Below, one piece after another: positions 44,965-53,861 of a DNA stretch of 64,000 nt. Every line of letters starts with the position of its first letter. Within the stretch, counting starts at the first letter, position 1. This stretch comes from Algoriphagus hitonicola (GTDB lineage Bacteria; Bacteroidota; Bacteroidia; Cytophagales; Cyclobacteriaceae): assembly GCF_900113375.1 (NCBI RefSeq), contig NZ_FOPC01000008.1:160218-224217 (forward strand), read 5' to 3'. A program made the translations under genes and the position numbers. Under the pieces are notes generated by a model. It was not told where the DNA came from. It saw only the letters and a list, made by a program, of their open reading frames with translations, and ran no database searches.

Positions 44965-45118
44965 AGCATACAAACTAACGCAAAGAAAAGGACTTGTAAA
45001 ATACGGATTCTACTTGGGCTAGACATCCAAGGAAAAGAAATAATTGAACCTGAAAAATGCCATTTAAGGAGTCGTTTCCAAATATTTCACTTTTTTAGCA
45101 AAAAAACACAATTATTAA

Positions 45119-45267
45119 TTTGGATAATTAAATACTCTTCGTACTTTCATGCTGGTGATTAAACAACTTTTGTCAACTTCTTTTTAAAAATTCAGAGATT
45201 ACGATCTCGCAATTTTCGAACTCAATCAGTTTTAGAAAAAAATCCGGGCCACGGTCCGGATTTTTTT
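45119..45267 (+). ncRNA. Candidate small RNA or terminated leader upstream of the DUF4421 gene
   Basis: A possible promoter, TTTG (45119-45122), a 19-base spacer and TACTTTCA (45142-45149; two mismatches to the TAnnTTTG box), would start a transcript at about 45156. A strong terminator stem CCGG.../CCGG followed by seven T (about 45240-45267) would end it, giving an RNA near 110 bases. A GAGAT-TACG-ATCTC hairpin (about 45199-45212) lies in the middle. The DUF4421 gene starts 29 bases after the terminator, so it could also be an attenuated leader of that gene. No short open frame of merit is inside. Confidence 0.4.
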
Positions 45268-45295
45268 ATGTCAAATATTTCTTCCAATTTCCTTC

Positions 45296-46291
45296 ATGAG
45301 TTTTTCATCCAAAGCATGTCTTTTCTTTATTTTCCTATTTGGACTAAACAGTACCCTGACTTTAGCACAATACGACACTGCTTTTATCGAAAAGCCGGAT
45401 GATCAGTTGATTGTCAGGCTTTATCTATCCCGGAAATTCACGGATTTTACGCTGAGGGATCCGGATAATCAGCTACGATTTTTGCCAAATTCCGGACAAA
45501 ATCTGGGTATCGGAGCTACATACAAAACCCTGACGCTCAACCTTGCTTTTCCATTCGGTTTTCTAAATCCAAATCGCCGGACCGATTTCCCGAAGTATTT
45601 AGATTTGCAGGCGCATATTTACCCCGAAAAGTGGATTATCGATTTGTTTGGACAGTTTTACAACGGTTATTCGATCCGGGATTATTATGGAGAAGGGGAA
45701 GATTATGTGCGGCAGGATATGAAAATGCGAAAAATAGGAGCCAACTTAAATTATCTTATAAATGGAGAGCAGATTTCATTTGCCGCTGCCATGCTTCAAA
45801 GTGAAATCCAAAAACGCTCGGCGATTTCGCCCATGCTGGGGTTTGAACTTTATCGGATTACTGTAAAAGCAGATTCATTGATTTTTCCGGTGGATTCGGG
45901 GATTGATTCTAATTTTCAGCGGGGCGATTTTATTCAGTTTGGACCCAATGCAGGCATGGTTGGAACTTTGGTTTTTGGGAAAGGATTTTTTGTCACAGCA
46001 GCGATGAGTGCAGATCTTGGTTTGGGATATGGTCGTTTGGAGAGACAATCAGAAAGCCGTGTTTGGGAGTTTAATCCCACGTATTTTGCCCGAGGGTTTG
46101 CCGGATATAATGGGAGACAGTTCTCTGTGAATTTCAACTATGTCTACAAGCGTTTGCCGCTGGCGGGGACCAGTAATTTTGACCAGTCGGTCAATACGGG
46201 AAATTACCGAGTGAATCTGGTTTATAAATTCCCACTGAAAAAAGAGCTGGGTCGGGCACTTAGGCAAATAAATCCCACACGAATTCTTTAG
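45296..46291 (+). CDS. DUF4421 family outer-membrane-like protein
   Basis: A 331-aa exported protein with a signal peptide (about 1-24, ending TLAQ) and a beta-strand-rich body of alternating hydrophobic residues and aromatic girdles, matching the DUF4421 family of Bacteroidota outer-membrane proteins. DRDP..., the GIGATYKTLTLNLAFPFGF block and FPKYLDLQAHIYPEKW are the conserved family positions. It is preceded by a terminated leader RNA candidate. Function is unknown; the final strand (VYKFPLKKE) fits a beta-barrel terminus but the last residue is not aromatic. Confidence 0.75.
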   Translation: MSFSSKACLFFIFLFGLNSTLTLAQYDTAFIEKPDDQLIVRLYLSRKFTDFTLRDPDNQLRFLPNSGQNLGIGATYKTLTLNLAFPFGFLNPNRRTDFPKYLDLQAHIYPEKWIIDLFGQFYNGYSIRDYYGEGEDYVRQDMKMRKIGANLNYLINGEQISFAAAMLQSEIQKRSAISPMLGFELYRITVKADSLIFPVDSGIDSNFQRGDFIQFGPNAGMVGTLVFGKGFFVTAAMSADLGLGYGRLERQSESRVWEFNPTYFARGFAGYNGRQFSVNFNYVYKRLPLAGTSNFDQSVNTGNYRVNLVYKFPLKKELGRALRQINPTRIL

Positions 46292-46335
46292 AAAGATAAG
46301 GATTGATTTTCCCTGTGTAAGCAGGAAAATATTCC

Positions 46336-46343
46336 TAGTTTTG
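46336..46343 (+). promoter_or_regulatory. Candidate -7 promoter box of the aldehyde dehydrogenase gene
   Basis: TAGTTTTG matches TAnnTTTG and lies 26 bases before the ATG at 46370. Confidence 0.42.
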
Positions 46344-46369
46344 AATAGTATAAAAATCCAGAATTAAAT

Positions 46370-47914
46370 ATGAAAGATCAATTTGGAATCCGTGAATCCC
46401 TCGAAAGACTTGGAATAAAATCTGAAAATCTGGGGACTTCTACCGGAATCAATTGGGTGGCCTCGGATGAAAAACATATTGAGTCGGTATCTCCTGTAGA
46501 TGGAGCTGTAATCGGAAATGTACAGTTGACCAGTGAAGAAGCCTACGAAAAAGTGATCACCACAGCCCAAATAGCTTTTGAAAAATGGCGGATGGTACCT
46601 GCTCCTCAGCGTGGGGAAATTGTCCGGGAAATCGGAAATGCACTTCGTGAGGTTAAGGATGATTTAGGCAAGCTGGTATCTTATGAAATGGGCAAATCCT
46701 ATCAGGAAGGACTAGGAGAAGTTCAGGAAATGATCGATATCTGTGATTTCGCAGTGGGACTTTCTCGTCAACTCTATGGCTTGTCCATGCATTCGGAGCG
46801 TCCGGGTCACCGCATGTACGAGCAATGGCATCCGCTTGGAATAGTGGGAATTATTTCCGCCTTTAATTTTCCAGTGGCTGTCTGGTCCTGGAATACCGCA
46901 TTGGCCTGGGTCTGTGGCGATGTGACGGTATGGAAGCCATCAGAGAAGGCGCCACTTTCAGGCATTGCCTGCCAAAAAATAGTAGGAGAAATTTTTAGAA
47001 AACACGGTATGCCCGAAGGAATTTCATCCTTGATCGTGGGGGATTATCGGGTGGGTGAGTTGCTTTCCCACGATTCTCGGATTCCCCTAGTTTCAGCTAC
47101 CGGCTCCACCCGAATGGGGAAAGCCGTAGGGAAAGCTGTCGGGGAAAGACTCGGAAGGTCCCTTTTGGAATTGGGAGGAAACAATGCGATCATCATTACC
47201 GAACATGCCGATCTGGAAATTGCTATTCGCGGAGCACTTTTTGGTGCGGTGGGAACCGCCGGACAAAGATGTACGAGTACTCGAAGACTGATTATTCATG
47301 AGTCTATTTTTGATGAGGTGAAAAACCGTTTGGCTAATGCTTATGGAAAACTGACAATAGGCAATCCCTTGGATGAAAATAATCATGTAGGACCTCTAAT
47401 CGATCAAGATGCGGTGAAAATTTATGAAGCCGCCCTTCAAAAGGTAAAAGAGGAAGGTGGAAAAGTAGTTGTCGAAGGGGGAGTACTTACAGGCGAGGGC
47501 TATGAATCGGGCTGCTATGTCAAGCCGGCGATTTTTGAAGCAGAAAATCACTTTGAAATTGTGCAGCACGAGACATTTGCTCCGATATTGTATTTGATCA
47601 AATACAAAACCATCGCGGAGGCCATCGCTATTCAGAATGGGGTCCCCCAAGGGCTTTCATCCGCAATCATGACGACAAATATGCGAGAAGCGGAAGCCTT
47701 TTTATCTGCTGAGGGTTCTGATTGCGGTATCGCAAATGTCAATATAGGAACTTCGGGTGCCGAAATCGGCGGAGCTTTTGGAGGAGAGAAAGAAACCGGT
47801 GGAGGAAGAGAGTCAGGTTCTGATGCTTGGAAGGCTTATATGCGGCGTCAGACGAACACGATCAATTACTCGACAGCGTTGCCCTTGGCACAAGGGATCA
47901 AGTTTGATATTTGA
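46370..47914 (+). CDS. Aldehyde dehydrogenase, ALDH7 (alpha-aminoadipic semialdehyde dehydrogenase)-like
   Basis: A 514-aa NAD-dependent aldehyde dehydrogenase. ALDH hallmarks are FNFPVAVWSWNTALAWVCGD (residues about 165-184), LELGGNNAIII (glutamate general base) and the catalytic cysteine in GTAGQRCTSTRR. The whole pattern, including the DFAVGLSRQLYGL block, is that of the ALDH7A1/antiquitin group, which oxidises alpha-aminoadipic semialdehyde in lysine breakdown, and is used as piperideine-6-carboxylate dehydrogenase in bacteria. No neighbouring lysine genes confirm this. It is monocistronic, with a shared hairpin terminator at its 3' end. Confidence 0.85.
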   Translation: MKDQFGIRESLERLGIKSENLGTSTGINWVASDEKHIESVSPVDGAVIGNVQLTSEEAYEKVITTAQIAFEKWRMVPAPQRGEIVREIGNALREVKDDLGKLVSYEMGKSYQEGLGEVQEMIDICDFAVGLSRQLYGLSMHSERPGHRMYEQWHPLGIVGIISAFNFPVAVWSWNTALAWVCGDVTVWKPSEKAPLSGIACQKIVGEIFRKHGMPEGISSLIVGDYRVGELLSHDSRIPLVSATGSTRMGKAVGKAVGERLGRSLLELGGNNAIIITEHADLEIAIRGALFGAVGTAGQRCTSTRRLIIHESIFDEVKNRLANAYGKLTIGNPLDENNHVGPLIDQDAVKIYEAALQKVKEEGGKVVVEGGVLTGEGYESGCYVKPAIFEAENHFEIVQHETFAPILYLIKYKTIAEAIAIQNGVPQGLSSAIMTTNMREAEAFLSAEGSDCGIANVNIGTSGAEIGGAFGGEKETGGGRESGSDAWKAYMRRQTNTINYSTALPLAQGIKFDI

Positions 47915-47920
47915 TTAAAA

Positions 47921-47958
47921 AGAAGAGGCTACCAAAATTAATTGGCAGCCTCTTTTTG
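47921..47958. terminator. Bidirectional terminator between ALDH and PfpI-like genes
   Basis: AAGAGGCT and AGCCTCTT arms with an inner CCAA/TTGG pairing, a T tail on the plus side and an A tract preceding on the other. It sits between convergent genes. Confidence 0.8.
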
Positions 47959-47961
47959 ATT

Positions 47962-48522
47962 TTAAATGGTTTTGTTTCGATTGTGAACTCCTTCTCGGAA
48001 CTCCTCAATCATTTTGGAATTGAAGGCATCCAAATCGTTAGGATCTCTACTGGTGACTAATCCCTGATCGGTGACCACCTCTCGATTTTCCCATCTGACT
48101 CCAGCATTTTTTAAATCTGTCTTGATACTGGAGAAACTTGTCATTCTTCTTCCTTGCAATGCGCCAGTTTCAATCAATACCTGCGGCCCATGGCAAATAC
48201 TGGCAATGGGTTTTCCGGCATCGAAAAACTGATTAATAAATCCGATCGCGTCTTCATTTCTTCTGAGCTTGTCGGGATTGAGAACCCCTCCAGGGATCAA
48301 TAGTCCGTCGTAATCTTTTGGGTCTGCATCGGTTAATAATTTATCGACATCCAGTTCCATATTCCAATTCCCATTATTCCAGCTTTTGATTTTGGCCTGA
48401 GGAGAAATAATATCTACACGAAAACCAGCATCTTCCAAAGCTTTCTTTGGATGGGTTAATTCTACTTCTTCAAATCCAGTTTCAGTTAAAAGTGCAATAT
48501 GTTTGTTTGAATTTTTCATCAT
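47962..48522 (-). CDS. PfpI/DJ-1 family protein (type 1 glutamine amidotransferase-like)
   Basis: A 186-aa class I glutamine-amidotransferase-fold protein. The nucleophile elbow is in ASICHGPQ (Cys110, His111) with a conserved acidic residue Glu18 in ETGFEEVEL, the catalytic set of PfpI/YhbO. Members act as stress-linked glyoxalases, hydratases or proteases; deglycase claims for the family are disputed. It is paired with a Rho-N domain-like gene 21 bases upstream on the same strand. The co-location with a SAP-like protein is a common arrangement in Bacteroidota stress genes. Confidence 0.88.
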   Translation of the reverse strand: MMKNSNKHIALLTETGFEEVELTHPKKALEDAGFRVDIISPQAKIKSWNNGNWNMELDVDKLLTDADPKDYDGLLIPGGVLNPDKLRRNEDAIGFINQFFDAGKPIASICHGPQVLIETGALQGRRMTSFSSIKTDLKNAGVRWENREVVTDQGLVTSRDPNDLDAFNSKMIEEFREGVHNRNKTI

Positions 48523-48543
48523 AAAAGGGTTTTAAGTTTAAAA

Positions 48544-48792
48544 TTAATTTGATCTCAAAGCTTCAATCAATTCGCTTTTCGTCATTTTGCTTCTTCCTTC
48601 GATACCAATCTCTTTGGCTTTTTGATATAATTCATTCTTCGATCGAGATTCGTAAGGTCGACTATCATAGTCCATTTCATCGCTGGGAGTGTTGGCAATC
48701 CGAGCAGCTTTTTGTTTGCTCATGCCTTTGTCTCGAAGCGCTTCATATTGTTCTTCATTTTTGATTTGCGGGGTTGATTTATCTGGTGCCAT
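48544..48792 (-). CDS. Small Rho-N/SAP-like domain protein, 82 aa
   Basis: An 82-aa protein whose C-terminal half (SKNELYQKAKEIGIEGRSKM, then a short helix ending EALRSN) fits the Rho termination factor N-terminal or SAP-like helix-extended loop-helix domain, which binds nucleic acid. The N-terminal half is charged and probably disordered, with a QYEALRDKGMSKQKAARIAN motif. Similar proteins in Bacteroidota are annotated as Rho termination factor N-domain proteins. It probably forms a transcript with the PfpI-like gene (21-base gap). Role unknown. Confidence 0.75.
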   Translation of the reverse strand: MAPDKSTPQIKNEEQYEALRDKGMSKQKAARIANTPSDEMDYDSRPYESRSKNELYQKAKEIGIEGRSKMTKSELIEALRSN

Positions 48793-48965
48793 GACAAATT
48801 ACGTTTGATGAAGTTCTTATTAATATAACTATTAAATCAGGAAAATGTTTCAATAATCACCCTTTTTTAGTCGAAATGGCAAATCATTCTTGGAATTTGA
48901 GATGGATTTTACCATAAATGAAAAAAATGCAGGTCCCAGTTTTAGGTTCCAATAGGGTCTTGCCA

Positions 48966-48995
48966 AAAAAAAAGCCTCAGAATATGCTGAGGCTA
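48966..48995 (-). terminator. Terminator after the tandem tRNA-Val genes
   Basis: Minus-strand AGCCTCAG, six-base loop, CTGAGGCT followed by nine T (complement of the A run at 48966-48974). Confidence 0.88.
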
Positions 48996-48999
48996 ATGT

Positions 49000-49073
49000 G
49001 GAAGTTGAGGGATTCGAACCCCCGACCCTCTGCTTGTAAGGCAGATGCTCTGAACCAGCTGAGCTAAACTTCC
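49000..49073 (-). tRNA. tRNA-Val (anticodon TAC), shorter copy with altered T arm
   Basis: Anticodon arm TCTGCCTTACAAGCAGA (anticodon TAC). Acceptor strands GGAAGTT and AACTTCC pair perfectly, with two compensatory changes relative to the upstream copy. The run before the T loop has only four G (complement of CCCC at 49020-49023) where the other copy has five, so either the T stem has a C-C opposition or the variable loop is a base short. CCA is not encoded. Second in transcription order, 18 bases after the other copy. Confidence 0.8.
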
Positions 49074-49091
49074 TGCTGATGGTTTATGAAG

Positions 49092-49166
49092 TGGGAGCTG
49101 AGGGATTCGAACCCCCGACCCTCTGCTTGTAAGGCAGATGCTCTGAACCAACTGAGCTAAGCTCCC
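49092..49166 (-). tRNA. tRNA-Val (anticodon TAC)
   Basis: Full cloverleaf on the minus strand: acceptor GGGAGCT with AGCTCCC, D arm GCTCAGTTGGTTCAGAGC, anticodon loop CTTACAA and T arm GGGGG-TTCGAAT-CCCTC (one G-U pair). CCA is not encoded. Transcribed together with the shorter copy downstream and ended by the hairpin at 48966-48995. Confidence 0.95.
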
Positions 49167-49283
49167 TTCCTGGAACTTTGTCCTAAAAGGAATGCAAAAG
49201 TAAATGCTTTTTTATTTGGGACAAAGAATAGAAACTGTTTTTTCAAAACCGGATACTAATGCACTGATATTCAATTGTAAAAT

Positions 49284-51110
49284 TTATTCCAGGTTTAGCA
49301 TGAATCCCATTCGAAACCACCTGCCCGGCATTTGTACTGTTCCGGATTCGATATAATCCGTATTGCTGATGTTAGAAGCTTCCGCAAAAATCCCCAATTT
49401 TCCACTTCTGTTGTAATCGACTCGCGAATCCAAGAGAAAATAAGGGTCGAGGCTAAATCGCTCTACATAGCGCATCTTGGTATTCCACTCTAATTTTTGA
49501 CCGATTCCAACCAAAAAACCACCGATCAACTGATGTCTCAAAGCAGCCAATGCATATCGGGTTTCGATTCCGGGTCTTTCTACTAGATTTGCATCGATGT
49601 AATTGTACGAAATCATCAATTCCTTTAAGCGGAAAGATGTGCTTCCAGAAGCCATTCGATAAGTTAAGGCAGCCTCAATTCCGTTGAATTTAACCTCATT
49701 GAAATTTTGGGGTTGCCATGGGGTATTTTCATTAGGTCGAGTCCACTCGATCAAATCATCGGTATCTCTATGGAAATAAACGAGCTCTGCGAAAAATCTA
49801 TTTTTAACCCATTTGGCTCCAATTTCAAAATTTTGAGCTTGTTCGGGTCGAAGTTCTGCATTCCCGATATTGGTCGGACCGACATAAAATAAATCGGTGT
49901 AGGTAGGAATTCGAAAGCTTTTGCCATACCCGGAATAAAATCGAAGGGCCTCTGTGGCTTGATAGCCCAATTCGGCACCGGGGAAATGCTTCCAGCCAAA
50001 TTCATTGAAATAATTACTGTAAACTCCAGCACGGAGATCGGTTTTTTCTCCCAAATTGATCAGCTGCTCCAAGAAAATCCCTGCCAAAGTTCGGTCATGG
50101 TTTCCTAAATTATTGCTTTGGATTTCTTCCTTTCGGTATTCCAGACCAAAACCGGTAGTGCCCAAGTTACTTTCGAAACTGCCATTTGCCTCCAGCGCAT
50201 AGGTGTTAGAAGTATGAAAATTCTGATAAAACTCAGGTTCATTTCTTCTTAGACGATATTCATCCGCATTTTTTCGCCAATAGGCTCTCGTATTGATTCT
50301 CCATTTGGAATTGCTGTAAGTATGACTCAAAGCTCCAAGGCTGGTTTGTAGACTTTCCCACTGATCAGGAAATGCACTGGTGTAAAATCCATTGGCGCCA
50401 AAACTCCGATCAGTATAGGCTATCATTCCTCTTAGTTCATGAGATTCATTCAGTGCAAGGCCTCCTTCATAAAAGAAATTACTGACTTGATAATCTGAGT
50501 TGTACCAATGTCCGGCAGATTCGTCGTATGAGATGGAAAGATTTTGGCGGTAATTTCCGGTAGGTAAAGATCCCGCAAAAGCCAATCCCCGCATCGCAAA
50601 ATCTCCACCGTATCCTTGTAGCCTGAGATTTCGGGTATTGGAAAGTTCGGTGATGATATTGACTGCGCCTGCGTAGGCATTTTGGCCAAAAATCCGTGAA
50701 CCTGGCCCTTTGAGCACTTCCACTCGGTCAATATTGACCATGGGCACGGGAATATTCATCATATGATGTCCGGTCTGAGGATCGGTGAGTTTGATCCCGT
50801 TGAGAAGCATCAGCGTTTGGTTAAAGGAGCCGCCGCGAATCCCAATATCCGCTTGGACTCCGGTGACGCCCCGCTGTCTCACATCAACCCCGGGAACAAA
50901 AGCCAAAACCTCTTGAAGACTTCTGGCGGGAGTAGTTTCGAGCTGCGGCTTGGTGATGACAGAAATATTTCTGCTTTGCTTCGAAAACGGAATCTGAATA
51001 CGGTTTTCTTGAATGACAATTTCCTGTAAATCCAAGGAATCACTCTCTGTCTGAGCAATTAGCTCATTCCAACACCCTCCAAGGAGGATTGCGAGTAGAA
51101 TTTTTTTCAT
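49284..51110 (-). CDS. TonB-dependent outer-membrane receptor, BtuB-like
   Basis: A 608-aa outer-membrane receptor. A signal peptide (about 1-20) is followed by a plug domain with LDLQEIVIQENRI (TonB-box-like region), SLQEVLAFVPGVDVRQRGV, IRGGSFNQTLMLLNGIKLTDPQTG and VEVLKGPGSRIFGQNAYAG, then barrel strands ending in the aromatic-rich RWFRMGFMLNLE. The plug pattern is closest to the BtuB/vitamin B12 receptor type, but no cobalamin riboswitch or BtuF partner is nearby, so the substrate is not assured. Monocistronic. Confidence 0.9.
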   Translation of the reverse strand: MKKILLAILLGGCWNELIAQTESDSLDLQEIVIQENRIQIPFSKQSRNISVITKPQLETTPARSLQEVLAFVPGVDVRQRGVTGVQADIGIRGGSFNQTLMLLNGIKLTDPQTGHHMMNIPVPMVNIDRVEVLKGPGSRIFGQNAYAGAVNIITELSNTRNLRLQGYGGDFAMRGLAFAGSLPTGNYRQNLSISYDESAGHWYNSDYQVSNFFYEGGLALNESHELRGMIAYTDRSFGANGFYTSAFPDQWESLQTSLGALSHTYSNSKWRINTRAYWRKNADEYRLRRNEPEFYQNFHTSNTYALEANGSFESNLGTTGFGLEYRKEEIQSNNLGNHDRTLAGIFLEQLINLGEKTDLRAGVYSNYFNEFGWKHFPGAELGYQATEALRFYSGYGKSFRIPTYTDLFYVGPTNIGNAELRPEQAQNFEIGAKWVKNRFFAELVYFHRDTDDLIEWTRPNENTPWQPQNFNEVKFNGIEAALTYRMASGSTSFRLKELMISYNYIDANLVERPGIETRYALAALRHQLIGGFLVGIGQKLEWNTKMRYVERFSLDPYFLLDSRVDYNRSGKLGIFAEASNISNTDYIESGTVQMPGRWFRMGFMLNLE

Positions 51111-51271
51111 AGGGGTGATTTGCGTAATAGTTTAGGCAAAGTTCAACTCAAAATTTCCGAAATCCAATATTGAGTCTTTTCTAAAAATTCGTTAAGCTTT
51201 TCCCATTCACGAAAAATAGGCTGGCAGAATGAAATTGCCTTTGTATTTTCAAGCCTTAAAATAAAAGTGAT

Positions 51272-53224
51272 ATGATGAAAAAAATGTTTTCAGGATTGAT
51301 TTTGACCGCCCTTTTTCTAGGCAGTCCTTCGATTGCCCAGCAGGGATTAGAGAATAATCAATCGGATTTTGGCGAATTTATGAACCGCAAGGGGACTTTT
51401 ACCCGTACGGCATCAGGCAAGCCCAGCGAAAATTATTGGCAAAATGCTGCTGATTATCAAATCGAAGTCACCCTTGATGATGAAGCGCATACCCTAACCG
51501 GAAAGGTCACTATCGATTACACCAATAATAGTCCGGAGGAGTTGAGTTTTGTTTGGCTCCAGCTTGAGCAAAATCGCTTTACTCCTGATTCTCGGGGTAC
51601 GCTAACTACTCCGGTGCAGGGAAACCGCTACAATGGGGACATCGATGGAGGTTATGACATCTCTGAGGTTCAGGCCACAGTTGGAAAAAGAGGAGCTGTG
51701 TCCACCAAGCATTTGATCGAAGATACTCGAATGCAGGTTTGGTTTGATGAGCCGATTCCGGCAAAAGGTGGTACGGCTACGATATCGATGAATTTTTCAT
51801 TTAAAGTTCCAATCAAAGGAATGGATCGAATGGGAAGGTTGCAAGTGAAGGATGGATGGATCTATGCCTTTGCTCAGTGGTATCCCAAAGTGTCAGTATT
51901 TGATGATATTGAGGGATGGAATGTAGAGCCTTATCTAGGCGCGGGAGAGTTTTATTTGGAATATGGCGATTTTGATTACAAGGTGACTGTTCCTTACGAT
52001 CACATTGTCGTGGGTTCAGGAAAGCTCATGAATCCCAAAGAAGTGCTTTCGGCAGAGCTTCAAAACCGCTACCAAGATGCGCAACAAAGTAATGAAACGG
52101 TCTATCTAGTTTCTCCTGATGAAATAAAAAATACTGAAATCACCCGGCCAAAGCAGGATGGAATGATCACTTGGCATTTCCAGATTGAAAATGCCCGTGA
52201 TATTGCTTTTGCGAGTTCAGAATCCTTTATCTGGGATGCTGCCAAAATCAATTTACCTAGCGGAAAGACGATTTTGGCGCAGTCTGTCTATCCAAAAGAA
52301 TCAGATGGGCAGGAAGCTTGGTCAAGATCCACAGAATATTCCAAAGCTTCGATCGAGCATTATTCCGAAAAGTGGTACGAATATCCCTACGACGCTGCCA
52401 CCAATGTAGCGGCTGATATCGGAGGAATGGAATATCCCGGACTGAATTTCTGTCGCTACACTTCTAAGGGTGAAGGACTCTGGGGTGTGACCGATCATGA
52501 GTTTGGTCACAACTGGTTCCCGATGATCGTAGGGAGCAACGAGCGGAGATATGCTTGGATGGACGAAGGGTTCAATACCTTCATCAACCATTACAGTACT
52601 TTAGAATTTAATGATGGAGAATATCCAGCCAACTTGGACCAAACGCGTCGATACAATAATTACTTTGTCAATGAAAACCGGGAAGGAATCGATACCTATC
52701 CCGATGTAGCCAATACTTCCAATCTGGGAATGGTTGCCTACATGAAGCCTGGAATTGGCTTGATTATGCTTCGCGAATACGTGTTGGGTCCTGAGCGATT
52801 TGACAACGCATTCAGGTCATATATTGAGACTTGGGCGTATAAGCATCCTCAGCCTTCGGATTTCTTTAATCATATGGAAAATGTGGCTGGAGAAAATCTT
52901 TCTTGGTTTTGGCAGGGCTGGTTTTATGGTAATGGGAATATTGACCTAGGAATTAACACTGTCGTGCCTTACTCAGGCAATTATTTGGTAGTTTTGACCA
53001 ACAAAGGAGATTTCCCTATGCCGGTATTGCTCGAGATCGAATTTGAGGATGGATCCAAAGAGCGTCAAATGTTGCCTGTTGAGATCTGGCAACGTGGAGA
53101 TAATTGGAATCACCTGATCCGAACTGATAAGCGAGTGGTCAAAGTGACGATAGATCCTGATAAAATTCTTCCGGATGTGAATCTGGGAAATGACAGCTGG
53201 CCTCAGCCACTTTATGAGGATTGA
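51272..53224 (+). CDS. Exported M1 family metallopeptidase
   Basis: A 650-aa peptidase with a signal peptide (about 1-23). The gluzincin zinc motif is HEFGHNWFP (His409, Glu410, His413) with the third ligand Glu432 in MDEGFNTF, an 18-residue spacing that is normal for M1. The GAMEN-like exopeptidase motif is GGMEYPG. The final 110 residues form a beta-rich end domain. It removes amino acids from exported peptides. It is monocistronic and ends with a terminator shared with the convergent VOC gene. Confidence 0.92.
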   Translation: MMKKMFSGLILTALFLGSPSIAQQGLENNQSDFGEFMNRKGTFTRTASGKPSENYWQNAADYQIEVTLDDEAHTLTGKVTIDYTNNSPEELSFVWLQLEQNRFTPDSRGTLTTPVQGNRYNGDIDGGYDISEVQATVGKRGAVSTKHLIEDTRMQVWFDEPIPAKGGTATISMNFSFKVPIKGMDRMGRLQVKDGWIYAFAQWYPKVSVFDDIEGWNVEPYLGAGEFYLEYGDFDYKVTVPYDHIVVGSGKLMNPKEVLSAELQNRYQDAQQSNETVYLVSPDEIKNTEITRPKQDGMITWHFQIENARDIAFASSESFIWDAAKINLPSGKTILAQSVYPKESDGQEAWSRSTEYSKASIEHYSEKWYEYPYDAATNVAADIGGMEYPGLNFCRYTSKGEGLWGVTDHEFGHNWFPMIVGSNERRYAWMDEGFNTFINHYSTLEFNDGEYPANLDQTRRYNNYFVNENREGIDTYPDVANTSNLGMVAYMKPGIGLIMLREYVLGPERFDNAFRSYIETWAYKHPQPSDFFNHMENVAGENLSWFWQGWFYGNGNIDLGINTVVPYSGNYLVVLTNKGDFPMPVLLEIEFEDGSKERQMLPVEIWQRGDNWNHLIRTDKRVVKVTIDPDKILPDVNLGNDSWPQPLYED

Positions 53225-53280
53225 TTCATAAAAAGGCAAAAAAGGAATGTAGAGTGAGTTCTATTTTCTTGTAAAAAAGC

Positions 53281-53313
53281 AAACGCCCGGAGAAAAATTC
53301 TTCGGGCGTTTTC
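53281..53313. terminator. Bidirectional terminator between M1 peptidase and VOC genes
   Basis: AAACGCCCG and CGGGCGTTT arms with an inner AGAA/TTCT pairing; the convergent genes end at 53224 and 53317. Confidence 0.8.
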
Positions 53314-53316
53314 GTG

Positions 53317-53751
53317 TCAATAATCATCATTGATCTCAAGCCAATAGCCATCTGGATCCTGAATGTAAATCTGTCGGACTCCGTCGGGGCGAGTGGTGAT
53401 TTTTCCTTTTTCACCCGGCCAATCTTCAAAAGGATAGCCGGTGGTTTTTAATCTGGAAATAAATGCATCCATGTTTTCCATTGAAAAACAAAGGTGATTG
53501 ATTTTTGAAATTTCATTTGGCACGTCGGGAGCCTCGATCAAATGAAGGGCGGCACCTCCACAGATGTCATACCAAGCATGGAGTCCGTCTTTGAAGGGTT
53601 CGTCGATTTCCTTTAAGTCTAAAATTTCCTCATAAAACTGACTGCTTTTTTCCAAATTGGCCACATGAACGGCAATATGATTGGTTTTGATTTGGGCGTG
53701 AATGGCGGAAGACATAAGGGTAAAACTAATGATGAACAATAGGTTTTTCAT
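53317..53751 (-). CDS. Exported VOC (glyoxalase/bleomycin-resistance fold) protein
   Basis: A 144-aa protein with a signal peptide (about 1-20, ending IHAQ), then a VOC fold: KTNHIAVHVANLEKSSQFYE, AWYDICGG, KINHLCFSMENMD and IYIQDPDGYWLEIND. The His, Glu (LHLIEA, WLEIND) and His positions fit a metal-binding dioxygenase/glyoxalase site. Start 53751 is chosen because it gives a clean signal peptide; a longer ORF begins before a terminator and adds nonsense. VOC proteins with signals are common in Bacteroidota; function is not predictable in detail. Confidence 0.85.
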   Translation of the reverse strand: MKNLLFIISFTLMSSAIHAQIKTNHIAVHVANLEKSSQFYEEILDLKEIDEPFKDGLHAWYDICGGAALHLIEAPDVPNEISKINHLCFSMENMDAFISRLKTTGYPFEDWPGEKGKITTRPDGVRQIYIQDPDGYWLEINDDY

Positions 53752-53814
53752 TGGGTTTTGGGTTTGAATAGATTTTGAAGGTAGCTTTTTTCGAGAAGAC
53801 CTCACAAATGGATC

Positions 53815-53841
53815 AAAAAAAAAGCGGCATGGACCGCTTTT
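53815..53841 (-). terminator. Terminator after the S41 protease gene
   Basis: Minus-strand AAAAGCGG, six-base loop, CCGCTTTT followed by T residues, 21 bases after the stop of the protease gene. Confidence 0.85.
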
Positions 53842-53861
53842 CAATAGTTATTTAGGATGAG

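Noticed and set aside
51111..51271. A cobalamin riboswitch upstream of the BtuB-like receptor
   Set aside because: The 160-base gap has no B12-box sequence or large multi-stem fold that I could recognise.
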